The notes under the pieces: model-generated
Database searches by the model: none
Told to the model about the DNA's origin: nothing
What the model saw: only the letters and a program-made list of their open reading frames with translations
In this document: positions 17,205-26,894 of the stretch, piece after piece
Layout of the letters: each line of letters opens with the position of its first letter
How positions within the stretch are numbered: the first letter of the stretch is position 1
Position numbers and translations under genes: made by a program
Assembly (NCBI GenBank): GCA_003331105.1
Contig: QEND01000001.1
Location: forward strand, 62,001 to 126,000
Direction of reading: 5' to 3'
DNA: 64,000 nucleotides
DNA from: Candidatus Tokpelaia sp. JSC161
GTDB taxonomy: Bacteria > Pseudomonadota > Alphaproteobacteria > Rhizobiales > Rhizobiaceae

Positions 17205-17942
17205 TCAAGCAAATGATCTTGCTAAGAGATATTCTTCAGGAGAAGAATCCTTTTCAGTGTTCAGTGCATTTTTGATATCCTTGCAGATTATATCTATATT
17301 TTGGGAGCGATGTCGTGAAGCTATGAGACATGCTTGTGATTTAAGAATGACTCCGTCATTAAGTATTTTTAATTTGTTAGCAGCTAAAGTAGCCCCGCTT
17401 GAGGTGATATCAACAATCACATCGGCTGAACCTGCAGCGGGAGCCCCTTCTGTTGCTCCTAAACTTTCGACGATACGATATAGTTGAATTCCGTGTTTTT
17501 GTGAAAGGAACTGTTGGGTCAGACGCCAGTATTTCGTAGCAATTCGCAAACGGCGACCGTGGTGTTGGCGGAAGTCTGCAGCTACATCGTCCAGATCTGC
17601 GATAGTTGATACATCATGCCAAATTTCAGGGACAGCGACGACAACGTTAGCATGACCGAACCCAAGTGCATATTTTATTTCAATATGTTCGTTAGGGTGA
17701 GTGAGATTTTCATAGATCAAATCTTTTCCTGTAATCCCAAGGTTGATGTTCCCATTTCCAAGTTCGTGAGCAATTTCAGAGGCAGAGAGGAATAATATAT
17801 CAATTTCTGGAAGGTTCGTTACGTGAGCATGGTAACTCCGTTTCTCAAGAGAGAGGCTAATTTCATATCCAGCGTTTTTAAGCAAAGATAAGGTTTTTTC
17901 TTTGAATCGTCCTTTCGAAGGTAAAGCAAGCGTAATTTTCAT
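17205..17942 (-). CDS. hisG: ATP phosphoribosyltransferase catalytic subunit, short form
   Basis: HisG condenses ATP and PRPP in the first step of histidine synthesis. The short form lacks the C-terminal regulatory domain and needs HisZ. It opens [15 protein letters not shown]. The PRPP-loop region shows [26 protein letters not shown], and the length (245) excludes the long form. The gene follows hisZ by 20 bases in a hisS-hisZ-hisG operon. Its presence suggests that histidine is made de novo, but the remaining his genes are outside the window, so a complete pathway is not shown. Confidence 0.94.
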   Translation of the reverse strand: MKITLALPSKGRFKEKTLSLLKNAGYEISLSLEKRSYHAHVTNLPEIDILFLSASEIAHELGNGNINLGITGKDLIYENLTHPNEHIEIKYALGFGHANVVVAVPEIWHDVSTIADLDDVAADFRQHHGRRLRIATKYWRLTQQFLSQKHGIQLYRIVESLGATEGAPAAGSADVIVDITSSGATLAANKLKILNDGVILKSQACLIASRHRSQNIDIICKDIKNALNTEKDSSPEEYLLARSFA

Positions 17943-17962
17943 CCAGCAATCTCCTTTTTTTT

Positions 17963-19078
17963 TTATAATCGGTCAAGCCAGATGGAAAAGCCAACAGCTG
18001 GAATAGGTGAGCAGGCTCCGAGCATGGTTAAAAGTCTGTCATATCGTCCTCCACCAACAAGAATTGTAGGTTCTCTCTTATCATCATGAATTTCGTAGAC
18101 AAAATTAGTATAATAATCGAGTGAACGGCCGAAAGCCGCATTATAACGTAATTCTGATAAATTAATTCCCTGTTGATCAAGAGCTTCGGCTCGGGCTGTA
18201 AAGCGTGATAGAACATTTTCCAAAGCAAGTTTATAACGACATGCGAATTTTCTGAGGGTGTGTTCTGCTTTATCTAGAGAAATATTAATGGATAAAAATT
18301 CGTTAAGTGCTTTCAAAACTGGTTTTCCGAGTTGACGGTGTGCTAGTCTTTGTTTTTCTATTAGTCTGTCTGCAATATCTTTAGGAGTCCGACCTGTTTT
18401 TGGAGAAATATCGGCTTCGAGCATATCTTGCTCGATGAACTGGATTAAAGCAGTTTTGTTTCCACAAGCTGCTAATTGGCTAATTGGAGGAGGGAGGAGT
18501 ATCATCTCTGCTGGTTTGGCAAGATCCGAAAGAAGGAGCCGTAGCTGTTTATTATTTCCAAAATAACGTAATATTTTTTTTTGCCAACCTTGAGGAAGAG
18601 CAAGTGCAGAAAGGACATCTGCAAAAATAGCATGGTCACCAATAAGTAATTTAATATTTTTTTCTGGGGCAATATAGCGTAGCATGCTTATTGCATGGCT
18701 TAGTGAAAGAGCATCGGCTTTTGCTTGATTTTCCGCTCCGAATTCTTCAATTCCGGCTTGGTAAAATCCTGTGACTCCAGTGCTTGTTTGGCGAAATATT
18801 TCACCGACATAGGCATAATTCTTGGGGGTTGTGTTCCCACTTGCTATATGATGGAGACAAACAGGTATAGTAAATTCAGGACGTAAGCATAGTTTATCAC
18901 CGTTTTCGCTTTGTGTCATAAAAATCAGACGGCGTAAATTTTCTCCAACCATATCTAAAAAAGGATCAGCGGGTTGAAGAATAGCAATATCAACAACGGT
19001 GAGATTGTTTTGTGTAAAGTAATTGGAAACTGCATCAACAAGGCTTTTGTCTCCACGCATCTCGTATCCTGTGAACAT
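17963..19078 (-). CDS. hisZ: ATP phosphoribosyltransferase regulatory subunit
   Basis: HisZ is a catalytically inactive paralogue of histidyl-tRNA synthetase that forms a hetero-octamer with short HisG and gives it histidine feedback. The class II synthetase-like core is visible ([29 protein letters not shown]), with [19 protein letters not shown] and GGGRYDRLL near the C-terminus. At 371 residues it lacks the anticodon-binding domain found in HisS. It lies between hisS and hisG, which is the standard rhizobial order. Confidence 0.94.
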   Translation of the reverse strand: MFTGYEMRGDKSLVDAVSNYFTQNNLTVVDIAILQPADPFLDMVGENLRRLIFMTQSENGDKLCLRPEFTIPVCLHHIASGNTTPKNYAYVGEIFRQTSTGVTGFYQAGIEEFGAENQAKADALSLSHAISMLRYIAPEKNIKLLIGDHAIFADVLSALALPQGWQKKILRYFGNNKQLRLLLSDLAKPAEMILLPPPISQLAACGNKTALIQFIEQDMLEADISPKTGRTPKDIADRLIEKQRLAHRQLGKPVLKALNEFLSINISLDKAEHTLRKFACRYKLALENVLSRFTARAEALDQQGINLSELRYNAAFGRSLDYYTNFVYEIHDDKREPTILVGGGRYDRLLTMLGACSPIPAVGFSIWLDRL

Positions 19079-19118
19079 TTGAGGCTCTTTTTTTTATCAT
19101 GTATGGCAGGAATGCGCT

Positions 19119-20600
19119 TTATTTTATGGCAAGAATACGTTTTATTTCCTGTATCATTTGGTTCTCATGCACTGTTATCTGGGCAGGTCTTTTTTCGCGC
19201 CATGTTTTATTATCTTGAATTGTCGTGGATAAACGAGAACCTTCAGCTAAATCTTTAATTGCAACGGTTTGAGTTCTGCGCTCAAGCGAGCCTTGAATAA
19301 TAACGCAGGGTGCCCTACGCTTATTAGCGTATTTCATTTGGGCTTTTAGATCGGAAGTTCCGACATATACTTCTGCTCGGATAGCATGATTACGTAAATT
19401 CGTGACCATGCGTTGGTAGTGACTGAGTGCTTCGAGATCATGTTCTAGTACTACAATGACGACTGGTCCGATTTTTTGTTCGTTGTTCAGCTTGTTAAGG
19501 TGATGGAGTGCCGTTATAATGCGTGAGACTCCGAGAGAGAGACCGGTAGCTGTTATTAACCCTGGACGAAATCGCGATATGAGCTTGCTATAACGGCCAC
19601 CGCCCCCTATGGATCCAATCGTGAGCTGATTTTGTTTACCTTTTAAAAGGTCTATCTCAAAAATGAGGCCAGTGTAATATTCAAGTCCGCGGACCACTGA
19701 TGGGTCTATTTTTATACGATTTTCATATCCTGTTATAGAAAGGAGTTTTTGTATTTCTTCAATTTCTCTAACACCTTCTAGACCTTTAGGTGAGTTTTTT
19801 ACTATTTGATAGAAATTATCAATAGTTTTACTATTGGTTTCTGTCCCTAAACTAATAAAATCAAGGATATGTTTAATTTGAACCTCATCTAAGTTTGCGC
19901 CTTTTGTAAAGTCACCACTTTTATCTAGACGTCCTTTACCAAGGAGTAATGCGACTCCTTCTTTTCCAAATTTATCTAGTTTATCAATTGCACGAAATGC
20001 TGTAAGTTGTTTCTGGTATTCTTTCGTCTGATCAAGGCCAATTGTTTCCATGAGCCCATCTAAGACTTTACGATTGTTAATTCGGATGATGTAATCATCC
20101 TTTTTCATTCCGAGGTGTTCAAGGGTATCAGAAGCCATCATGCAGATTTCTGCATCGGCAGTTATATTCTCTGTGTTTACTATATCTGCATCAAATTGTA
20201 AAAACTGTCTGAATCTTCCTAGAGCTGCTTTTTCATTTCGAAAAACCCAACCGTTTCTGTAGCTACGATAAGGTTTTGGAAGGGTTTCAAAGTTTGCAGC
20301 AACGTAACGGGCAAGAGGGGCAGTGAGATCGTAGCGAAGTGATAGCCATTTTTTGTCATCATCTTGGAAAGAAAACACACCATTGTTTGGTCTATCCTGA
20401 TCTGGGAGGAATTTACCAAGTACATTTGTATATTCGATATGTGGGGTTTCAAGAGCTTCAAACCCGTATAGTTCGTATATTTCTCGTATAATATTTATAA
20501 TTTTTTCTGTGTTAAGTAGATCAACAGCTGTTTGATCAGAAAATCCATGAGGTAATTTTGCCTTATTTGTTTCTTTTTTGAAGGCATTTGTGTTTTTCAT
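19119..20600 (-). CDS. hisS: Histidine--tRNA ligase (alphaproteobacterial type)
   Basis: HisS charges tRNA-His. Class II motifs are present: [13 protein letters not shown] (motif 1/2 region), [19 protein letters not shown] (motif 2), the histidine-binding [13 protein letters not shown], and motif 3 near [11 protein letters not shown]-terminal anticodon-binding domain follows. The motif 2 loop ([18 protein letters not shown]) is the form found in rhizobia, different from the FRxERPQKGRYRQF form of most bacteria. I chose ATG 20600, with GGAAAGGA just upstream, over a start 31 codons earlier, giving 493 residues. It heads the hisS-hisZ-hisG operon. Confidence 0.93.
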   Translation of the reverse strand: MKNTNAFKKETNKAKLPHGFSDQTAVDLLNTEKIINIIREIYELYGFEALETPHIEYTNVLGKFLPDQDRPNNGVFSFQDDDKKWLSLRYDLTAPLARYVAANFETLPKPYRSYRNGWVFRNEKAALGRFRQFLQFDADIVNTENITADAEICMMASDTLEHLGMKKDDYIIRINNRKVLDGLMETIGLDQTKEYQKQLTAFRAIDKLDKFGKEGVALLLGKGRLDKSGDFTKGANLDEVQIKHILDFISLGTETNSKTIDNFYQIVKNSPKGLEGVREIEEIQKLLSITGYENRIKIDPSVVRGLEYYTGLIFEIDLLKGKQNQLTIGSIGGGGRYSKLISRFRPGLITATGLSLGVSRIITALHHLNKLNNEQKIGPVVIVVLEHDLEALSHYQRMVTNLRNHAIRAEVYVGTSDLKAQMKYANKRRAPCVIIQGSLERRTQTVAIKDLAEGSRLSTTIQDNKTWREKRPAQITVHENQMIQEIKRILAIK

Positions 20601-20747
20601 TTTTTCCTTTCCAGTTTTTCTAATTTCGTTTGTTAAACGAACTGTCATTTTATATTCGAAGAGAGATTTATTTCTGTTAATATGATACGCCAAAGAATTT
20701 TAGAGGGAACTCCAGATTATTTATCTATCTTTGTGCAGCTATTTTGA

Positions 20748-20821
20748 TGGAGCGGGTAGCGGGAATCGAACCCGCATATTCAGTTTGGAAAACTGCTGTT
20801 CTACCATTGAGCTATACCCGC
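20748..20821 (-). tRNA. tRNA-Gly (anticodon TCC)
   Basis: Read on the reverse strand, the cloverleaf is complete: acceptor GCGGGTA pairs with TACCCGC, the anticodon loop is TTTCCAA with TCC, and the T arm is GCGGGTTCGATTCCCGC. The 3' CCA is encoded (20748-20750). The 74-base length is normal. It lies nine bases from tRNA-Tyr on the same strand, so the two are probably processed from one transcript. Confidence 0.97.
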
Positions 20822-20830
20822 TGCTTATTA

Positions 20831-20915
20831 TGGTGGAGGGAGTTGGATTCGAACCAACGTAGGCAGAGCCAACGGATTTACAGTCCGCCCCCTTTAACCA
20901 CTCGGGCATCCCTCC
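20831..20915 (-). tRNA. tRNA-Tyr (anticodon GTA)
   Basis: Reverse-strand cloverleaf with acceptor GGAGGGA/TCCCTCC, anticodon stem-loop GCGGACTGTAAATCCGT presenting GTA, and the long variable arm expected of a class II bacterial tRNA-Tyr. The 3' CCA is encoded at 20831-20833. It is upstream of tRNA-Gly in the direction of transcription. Confidence 0.97.
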
Positions 20916-21030
20916 TAGAAATATAGAATATTCTAAGAAAACTTATTTTGTCAATTATCTCTTCCTCATTACTAATATATTTTTTATGAAAAGAGCTGTC
21001 AGTTTATTAATTAATGGAGGCTTGCGCTTG

Positions 21031-21831
21031 ATGACACCTAAAGATTCTCATTATGCTCGTTTGAGACGTCGCTATCGTGTAGCCAGACTCAGCGAATTTG
21101 TTCCAATGAATAAAGATTGTATCTGGTATTATGGGTTTCATACGGTTGAAGCTATTCTTCATAACCCAAAACGCAGAATTCATCGTCTTTTTATAACAAA
21201 AAATGCTTATAGAAAGCTTAATCCGGGGAATTTAATTTCCGCATCTTCTTTAAAAGTGATTGAAAGCAAGATGCTTACGAGATTTCTTGGTTCAGAAGTG
21301 GTGCATCAGGGAATTCTGATAGAAACAGAATCCCTTGTTGCAAAAAATTTGGATGATTTGCATAGATTTTCATTAATTATTGTTCTTGATCAGGTGACAG
21401 ATCCGCATAATGTAGGCGCAATTATGCGTTCTGCTGTTGCTTTTGGTGCTCATGCAGTTATTGCAACACAACGTTATTCTCCGAAAGAATCTGCTATTTT
21501 AGCAAAAACTGCCTCAGGTGCATTTGATTTGATTGACTATATCACTGTGAATAATTTATCAGAAGCCTTAAAAACTCTTCATGAGATGGGATTCAAGACG
21601 GTTGCTCTTGATTCAGAAGGGCCTCATCTACTTCATTTCAGTTTTTCAGGTCAGAAACTTGCCTTAGTGCTTGGAGCAGAAGGGAAAGGGCTACGCAAAA
21701 AAATCAAAGAAACCGTTTCTGTCTTAGCACGTTTTGATATGCCAGGGGTGATAAAAAACCTTAATGTTTCTAATGCCGCAGCTATTGCACTTTATTCTGC
21801 TCATTCCTATTTGAAGCAATTTAATATTTGA
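21031..21831 (+). CDS. rlmB: 23S rRNA (guanosine-2'-O-)-methyltransferase RlmB (SpoU/TrmH family)
   Basis: This SPOUT-fold enzyme methylates the ribose of a guanosine in 23S rRNA (G2251 in E. coli). The three family motifs are intact: DQVTDPHNVGAIMRSA (motif 1), LVLGAEGKGLRK (motif 2) and NVSNAAAIALY (motif 3), which build the trefoil knot and SAM pocket. An N-terminal substrate-binding domain begins GFHTVEAILHNP. I prefer ATG 21031, preceded by GGAGG at 21016-21020, over ATG 20986, which has no Shine-Dalgarno sequence. RlmB fits better than other TrmH-like enzymes because of the N-terminal domain, but the exact target base is inferred. Confidence 0.85.
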   Translation: MTPKDSHYARLRRRYRVARLSEFVPMNKDCIWYYGFHTVEAILHNPKRRIHRLFITKNAYRKLNPGNLISASSLKVIESKMLTRFLGSEVVHQGILIETESLVAKNLDDLHRFSLIIVLDQVTDPHNVGAIMRSAVAFGAHAVIATQRYSPKESAILAKTASGAFDLIDYITVNNLSEALKTLHEMGFKTVALDSEGPHLLHFSFSGQKLALVLGAEGKGLRKKIKETVSVLARFDMPGVIKNLNVSNAAAIALYSAHSYLKQFNI

Positions 21832-22400
21832 AGATTTCTTTTTTAGGAAACTACGGTTCATGGGCGTGGAATCATGATTATTCTTTTTTTTTAATATTTA
21901 CTGGGATAAGTTTTTTTTGGCTTTTAAAAAAGGAGAAGACCAGAAAGAGAGTTGGAAAGAAAACGAGAGTATGGTTAGAAAAAGGAAATAGAGTTAGAAA
22001 GAAAAGGAAGACTGTTGAAGCATGGTTAGATGCAGGAAAAAGAGTTTATATTGGACGCAGTCATCTGATGACGCCTACAGAACGTGGTTTTTATTTTGTT
22101 CTTCAAAAGAATTATCCAGAGAAAAAATACATAATTTTTGCGCAAGTTCGGGTCATGGATATTCTGTTAGTTAATTGGAAAGAGATTCCAAGAGATTCTT
22201 TTGAGGAGGTACAGGCACGCCATCAAGTCGATAGATGGCATGTAGACTATCTGATAACAGATAAGAAATTTAAGATCGTGTGTGCGATTGAGTTAGATGA
22301 TGTGACTCATCAAAAGGAAGAAAGGATTCGGAGAGATAAAATTCTTGATGCTGCATTTCGTTCTGCAGGAGTTCGTCTTTTGCGTCATAAATTATTTTAA
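21828..22400 (+). CDS. DUF2726-like protein with membrane anchor (restriction-endonuclease-like fold)
   Basis: The frame begins at TTG 21828, overlapping the rlmB stop by four bases. No later ATG or GTG lies before the conserved part. A single membrane segment (about residues 19-33, FFLIFTGISFFWLL) is followed by a very basic linker rich in Lys and Arg. The C-terminal half (about 95-190) shows QVDRWHVDYLITD, AIELDDVTHQ and RIRRDKILDAAFRSAG. This is the DUF2726 pattern, where the spaced Asp and Glu-x-Asp resemble a PD-(D/E)XK nuclease core. Function is unknown. Coupling to rlmB suggests co-expression only. The TTG start and weak upstream Shine-Dalgarno leave the N-terminus uncertain. Confidence 0.65.
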   Translation: MKISFLGNYGSWAWNHDYSFFLIFTGISFFWLLKKEKTRKRVGKKTRVWLEKGNRVRKKRKTVEAWLDAGKRVYIGRSHLMTPTERGFYFVLQKNYPEKKYIIFAQVRVMDILLVNWKEIPRDSFEEVQARHQVDRWHVDYLITDKKFKIVCAIELDDVTHQKEERIRRDKILDAAFRSAGVRLLRHKLF

Positions 22401-22527
22401 TTATAGGTATTTTGATTGTAGTCTATGTCTAAAATAGAATAAATTTTTTCATTTTTTTGTAAAAAAACTGACATTGGCATATGTTCTTGTGCCATGAGAA
22501 TGGTCAGAAGAGATACAAGGACACACT

Positions 22528-23319
22528 ATGTTAAATACACAAAATCCAATACCTGAGAATGTTTTTGCAGAGAAGGTTACGGAAGTGAAGCACTATACGA
22601 ATAGTTTGTTCAAGTTTCGTGTTACGCGTCCTAAGAGTTTTCGTTTTCGTTCCGGTGAATTTTGTATGATAGGTCTTCCTAATTCTGAAAATCCAATTTA
22701 TCGTGCTTATTCGATTGCTAGTCCTTTTTGGGATAAAGAGTTAGAGTTTTTTTCGATAAAAGTGCAAGGTGGTCCTCTGACTGAGCATTTGCAGCGTATA
22801 AAAATTGGAGATACGCTTTTAATACGGAAGAAAACAACAGGAACCTTGCTTTTAGAGGCATTGCTTCCTGGAACCCGTCTTTATCTTTTATCAACGGGAA
22901 CAGGAATTGCTCCTTTTGCAAGTCTTATCCGTGATCCAGAAATATATGAGAAGTTTAATAAAGTCATTTTAATTCAAACAACACGTGAGAGGATGGAGCT
23001 TTCTTATGCGAATGAAATCGTTAGAGAATTACTCGATGATCCTTTAATCGGAGACTTTTCGAGTCAGTTCATTTTTTATCCTATGACAACACGAGAGGCT
23101 TCTGATCATATGGGACGCATTACAGATACTATGTCCTCAGGAGAGTTTTTCTCTCGCACGGGGTTACCACCGATTCAAGCGACTGAAGATCGTTTTATGA
23201 TTTGTGGTTCTATAGCGATGCTTAAGGATTGTGTCGCTATGGCAGAAGCCTTTGGTCTTAAAGAAGGTACGAATCATGCTCCAGGAACTTATGTTGTTGA
23301 ACGGGCATTTGTGAGTTAG
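22528..23319 (+). CDS. fpr: Ferredoxin--NADP(+) reductase
   Basis: This FAD enzyme moves electrons between NADPH and ferredoxin or flavodoxin, supporting iron-sulfur cluster assembly and oxidative stress defence. The FAD-binding motif RAYSIASPFW is at about residues 55-64. The NADP-binding segment STGTGIAPFASLI is near 128, and the C-terminus YVVERAFVS is the form found in bacterial subclass I Fpr. The length (263) is standard. An AAGGA stretch lies upstream of the ATG. It converges on eda. Confidence 0.92.
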   Translation: MLNTQNPIPENVFAEKVTEVKHYTNSLFKFRVTRPKSFRFRSGEFCMIGLPNSENPIYRAYSIASPFWDKELEFFSIKVQGGPLTEHLQRIKIGDTLLIRKKTTGTLLLEALLPGTRLYLLSTGTGIAPFASLIRDPEIYEKFNKVILIQTTRERMELSYANEIVRELLDDPLIGDFSSQFIFYPMTTREASDHMGRITDTMSSGEFFSRTGLPPIQATEDRFMICGSIAMLKDCVAMAEAFGLKEGTNHAPGTYVVERAFVS

Positions 23320-23350
23320 AACTTTTTTGCATTCTAATTGAAGAGCATGA

Positions 23351-23983
23351 TTATAACTGTAATGTTTGCTTTGCTAGTTTTGTAATTTTGTCCCATTGTT
23401 TTTCTTGTATTAGTTTTTTTGGGGCAATCCATGATCCACCAATGCAGATTACATTGGGGAGGGCGAGCCACAGTGGAGCGGTCTTTCTATTAATTCCACC
23501 TGTAGGGCAAAATTTAATATCTGGAAAAGGGGAGATAAAAGCTTTCAGATAAGCTATACTACCGATTTCTTCAGCTGGGAAAAATTTAAAAAATTTATAG
23601 TTTTTTTCATAAGCTTTGATAATTTCAGTAGGTGTGATGGCCCCAGGGAGGAATGGAGTATTACTGTTATCTGCTGTTTCCAGAAGGTTTTTGCCGAATC
23701 CTGGACTTACAATAAATTTTGCACCAGCTTTTTCAGCTGATATAAATTGACTAGGATTGATAATAGTTCCTGCACCAATAATTGCTTCAGGGACATGATC
23801 AGCTATAATTTTAATAGAATCTAAAGCAGCTTGTGTCCGCAAGGTTATCTCAATGATTTTTATTCCTCCGCGAATGAGTGCTTGTGCTAAAGGGACTGCA
23901 TTGCACAGCTCTTCTATGATCAGGACAGGAATGACTGGTTGTTTTTGTAATAAAGCTGCTAGACGTGTTTGATTTGAGTTCAT
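23351..23983 (-). CDS. eda: KDPG/KHG aldolase (2-dehydro-3-deoxyphosphogluconate aldolase)
   Basis: This class I aldolase of about 210 residues cleaves KDPG to pyruvate and glyceraldehyde-3-phosphate, or 4-hydroxy-2-oxoglutarate to pyruvate and glyoxylate. The glutamate in EITLRT (near 45), the Schiff-base lysine in FKFFPAE (near 130) and the phosphate-binding CPTGGI (near 157) are visible. Edd, the partner dehydratase of the Entner-Doudoroff route, is not nearby, so the sequence alone does not show which substrate matters in this organism. Confidence 0.9.
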   Translation of the reverse strand: MNSNQTRLAALLQKQPVIPVLIIEELCNAVPLAQALIRGGIKIIEITLRTQAALDSIKIIADHVPEAIIGAGTIINPSQFISAEKAGAKFIVSPGFGKNLLETADNSNTPFLPGAITPTEIIKAYEKNYKFFKFFPAEEIGSIAYLKAFISPFPDIKFCPTGGINRKTAPLWLALPNVICIGGSWIAPKKLIQEKQWDKITKLAKQTLQL

Positions 23984-24053
23984 AATATGTATTTCCTGTA
24001 CGCTTTATTGAACTTTTCATTTTAAATGAATTGTATCCTAGTGAGGATTAATC

Positions 24054-24773
24054 ATGATTAATATGAGACACAATTGTCTTGCTACACTTTATTGCTTTTC
24101 TTCTTTATCTTTTTTTGCAGATTTGCAGAAGCCTCTTCTTTTTTTTTGTAAAAAGAATGCTGTGCTCGGGACTCTAGTCTTGGCTTCAGAAGGGATTAAT
24201 GGAACTATTTGTGGTTCAGAGGAGGCTGTTGAAGAGGTTCTAGCTTTTATTAAATGCTTATTAAAATGTGGGTCTCTTGAATTAAAATATTTTAGGGTCA
24301 GCGAAGTACCTTTTCGTCGTATGAAAGTGCGCTTGAAAAAAGAAATTGTTACGATGGGTGTTGAGGGTATTAATCCATTAAATAAGGTTGGGATTTATGC
24401 TTCTCCAAAAGAATGGAATATTTTGATTAGAAAGAAAGATACGCTTTTGATTGATGTTCGTAATAGCTATGAATATGCTATAGGTACATTTGAAGGTGCA
24501 CTTAATCCAAATTTAAAGAAGTTTAGGGATTTTCCTGTTTGGGTTAGAGAGCACATGATAGTCTTGAAAAAGAAAAAGAGTATTGCTATGTTTTGTACTG
24601 GTGGTATTCGTTGTGAAAAATCAACTTCTTATATGCGTAATTTAGGATTTGATAGCGTTTATCATCTTAAAGGAGGAATTTTAAGATATTTTGCAGATAT
24701 CCCTCTCGAAGAGACTTTATGGAAAGGTAAGTGTTTTGTTTTTGATCAGAGGGGAGCTATTGGTTTTTCATGA
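24054..24773 (+). CDS. trhO: tRNA uridine 34 hydroxylase TrhO (rhodanese-domain, UPF0176)
   Basis: TrhO (YceA) hydroxylates U34 of certain tRNAs on the way to 5-methoxyuridine-type modifications. The protein has the N-terminal acylphosphatase-like domain (LASEGINGTICG, VPFRRMKVRLKKEIV) and a C-terminal rhodanese domain (LIDVRNSYEYAIGTFEGALNP). The catalytic cysteine sits in FCTGGIRCEKS (near residue 181). At 239 residues it is the short alphaproteobacterial form, without the C-terminal Cys-rich extension of the E. coli protein. The start could be either of two nearby Met codons. Confidence 0.88.
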   Translation: MINMRHNCLATLYCFSSLSFFADLQKPLLFFCKKNAVLGTLVLASEGINGTICGSEEAVEEVLAFIKCLLKCGSLELKYFRVSEVPFRRMKVRLKKEIVTMGVEGINPLNKVGIYASPKEWNILIRKKDTLLIDVRNSYEYAIGTFEGALNPNLKKFRDFPVWVREHMIVLKKKKSIAMFCTGGIRCEKSTSYMRNLGFDSVYHLKGGILRYFADIPLEETLWKGKCFVFDQRGAIGFS

Positions 24774-24799
24774 ATCTGAGGTTTATCTTTGCTTGGTAT

Positions 24800-25663
24800 T
24801 TATCGTATCATAAGAATAGACGCTTGAACTTTTTCAAAAGCGCGTACTTCAATTTGCCGGACTCGTTCACGGCTAATACGAAATTCGGTTGAAAGTTCTT
24901 CTAAAGTTAAGGGTGGTTCAAGAAGTTTGCGTGCGCTTAAGATTCTTTGTTCACGGCTGCTTAGGTTCATCATGGCGTTTTCAAGCATTTCACGGCGATT
25001 TGCGAGTTCATCTTGTTCAATGAGTATTTGCTCTTGGCTAGATTTATCGTCTATAAGCCAATCTTGCCATTCTCCGCTTTCTCCTTCGTTCATTCGTAAA
25101 TGTGCATTTAGGGAAGCATCTCCACTGAGGCGCCGATTCATTAAAACAACTTCATTTTCGCTAACATTCAGTTGCTTAGCAATTTCTATGATATGTTCTG
25201 GTTTCATATCTCCTTCCTCAAGAGCTTGAATTCGGCTTTTTAGTTTACGTAAATTGAAAAAAAGTCTTTTCTGATTAGCTGTTGTTCCTATTTTGACAAG
25301 ACTCCAGGAACGTAAGATATATTCTTGTATAGAAGCTTTAATCCACCACATAGCGTAAGTTGCTAACCGAAACCCTCTATCTACTTCAAAACGTTTAACT
25401 GCTTGCATAAGACCGACATTTCCCTCTGAAATAACTTCGCCAATTGGTAGGCCATACCCGCGATATCCCATAGCCATTTTAGCTACAAGGCGTAAATGAC
25501 TTGTTACTAATCTATGAGCTGATTTGGCGTCATTATGCTCTATATAACGTTTGGCGAGCATATATTCTTCTTGTGGTTCAAGTAGTGGGAAACGCCTTAT
25601 TTCTTTTAAATACCGGCTTAACCCTTGGTCTTCCGTAGGGATTGGTAAACTTATCCGGGTCAT
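24800..25663 (-). CDS. rpoH: RNA polymerase heat-shock sigma factor (sigma-32)
   Basis: RpoH directs transcription of chaperone and protease genes after heat or envelope stress. Region 2 (SHLRLVAKMAMGYRGYGLP, GNVGLMQAVKRFE, YAMWWIKASIQEYILRSWSLV) and region 4 (LTLEELSTEFRISRERVRQIE) are intact. The RpoH box reads NQKRLFFNLRKLKS, which separates it from RpoD. I chose ATG 25663, directly behind AGGAGGAG, over ATG 25687, giving 287 residues. Rhizobia often carry two or more rpoH copies; only this one is in view. Confidence 0.96.
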   Translation of the reverse strand: MTRISLPIPTEDQGLSRYLKEIRRFPLLEPQEEYMLAKRYIEHNDAKSAHRLVTSHLRLVAKMAMGYRGYGLPIGEVISEGNVGLMQAVKRFEVDRGFRLATYAMWWIKASIQEYILRSWSLVKIGTTANQKRLFFNLRKLKSRIQALEEGDMKPEHIIEIAKQLNVSENEVVLMNRRLSGDASLNAHLRMNEGESGEWQDWLIDDKSSQEQILIEQDELANRREMLENAMMNLSSREQRILSARKLLEPPLTLEELSTEFRISRERVRQIEVRAFEKVQASILMIR

Positions 25664-25822
25664 AAGCTCCTCCTTTTTGGAATACATCTTTTAAATGGAT
25701 TCACGAAATAGCTGGATTCGAATAATTACACTATTCAATTACTTTATGATATCAAGTTCACTAAGAATTAAGAATAATGTGTTCTTTCATAGGTTTTGCG
25801 TATTCAGTATTTTTTCTTTTTC

Positions 25823-26821
25823 TTAAAAATCTTCTTTGGAAGTAAGAAGGAGCATGTTTATTATCTTTTGCATATCATGAGGTACTTCTTTTATAAAATT
25901 CATTATTTTGCCATTTGAAGGATGCTGGATTCTTAAACTATAGGCATGTAAAGCCTGTCGTTGGAATGTATTGACTTGTGTGCGTGCAGGTTCAGGCAAA
26001 CGGTTTACTTTTGTTTTAAAACCATTTCCATAATCGCTATCACCGATAAGCGGATGGCCAATATGTGCCATATGAACACGAATTTGATGAGTCCTGCCTG
26101 TTTCCAATTGGCATTCAATGAGACTAGCAAGTGAAAATTTTTTCAAAAGCCTGTAGTGTGTCGTCGCATGACGTATTTTTCCACGATGCGATGGATGAGC
26201 GATAGTTTGCCGAGTTCTATTTTGAGAGGAGCGTGTAAGAGGAAGGTTAATTGTACCTTGTTTGCGATTTGGTATCCCCCATATAAGTGCTATATATTTT
26301 CGCTGTAAGATTCCTTGATACCCGTGATCAGCAAATTGTTTGCTAAGATTCTGATGAGCATATTCGTTTTTAGCAATGATCATAGTTCCTGTCGTATTTT
26401 TATCCAGACGATGTACAATACCTGGACGTTTGATCCCGTTGATTTCTGGAAGTTTTTTTCCAAAATGATAAATGAGGGCATTGACTAGTGTTCCTTGCCA
26501 GTTTCCATGTCCTGGGTGAACAACGAGACCAGCAGTTTTGTTAAGTACAATTATATCTTCGTCTTCATATAAAATATCAAGTTCTATGTTTTCGCCTTGA
26601 AGGCTGTATTCGATAGCCGGAGGTATATGAATACTAATTTTAAGATTTTTTGATAATTTGAAGCTTGGTTCTAAAACTTTTTCGTTATTGACTTTTATTT
26701 CTCCATTTCGAATAAGTTTTTGTAACCGGCTACGGGATAGTTTGGGTTCAAGCTGTTTAACAATCCATTGATCAATCCTTTTTTTATATGCATGATCATC
26801 GGTCACTAGGATTTCCATCAT
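25823..26821 (-). CDS. rluD: 23S rRNA pseudouridine synthase RluD
   Basis: RluD makes pseudouridines in helix 69 of 23S rRNA. An N-terminal S4 RNA-binding domain (about residues 20-75) leads into the catalytic domain with GIVHRLDKNTTG, whose Asp (near 139) is the catalytic residue. QLETGRTHQIRVHM follows. The length (332) is normal. Two ATG codons are adjacent (26821 and 26818). The gene lies beside rpoH and divergent from a small membrane protein gene, a recurring arrangement in rhizobia. RluC is the nearest alternative, but the context favours RluD. Confidence 0.9.
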   Translation of the reverse strand: MMEILVTDDHAYKKRIDQWIVKQLEPKLSRSRLQKLIRNGEIKVNNEKVLEPSFKLSKNLKISIHIPPAIEYSLQGENIELDILYEDEDIIVLNKTAGLVVHPGHGNWQGTLVNALIYHFGKKLPEINGIKRPGIVHRLDKNTTGTMIIAKNEYAHQNLSKQFADHGYQGILQRKYIALIWGIPNRKQGTINLPLTRSSQNRTRQTIAHPSHRGKIRHATTHYRLLKKFSLASLIECQLETGRTHQIRVHMAHIGHPLIGDSDYGNGFKTKVNRLPEPARTQVNTFQRQALHAYSLRIQHPSNGKIMNFIKEVPHDMQKIINMLLLTSKEDF

Positions 26822-26894
26822 TATTATTTTATCTCGTAGTATATTTTTGTTTTTGAAATATTCTTTTTTTAATAGTCATTGTAAGAGATTTTTT

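Noticed and set aside
20744..20926. Forward frame of 60 codons
   Set aside because: It is the antisense of the tRNA-Gly and tRNA-Tyr genes.
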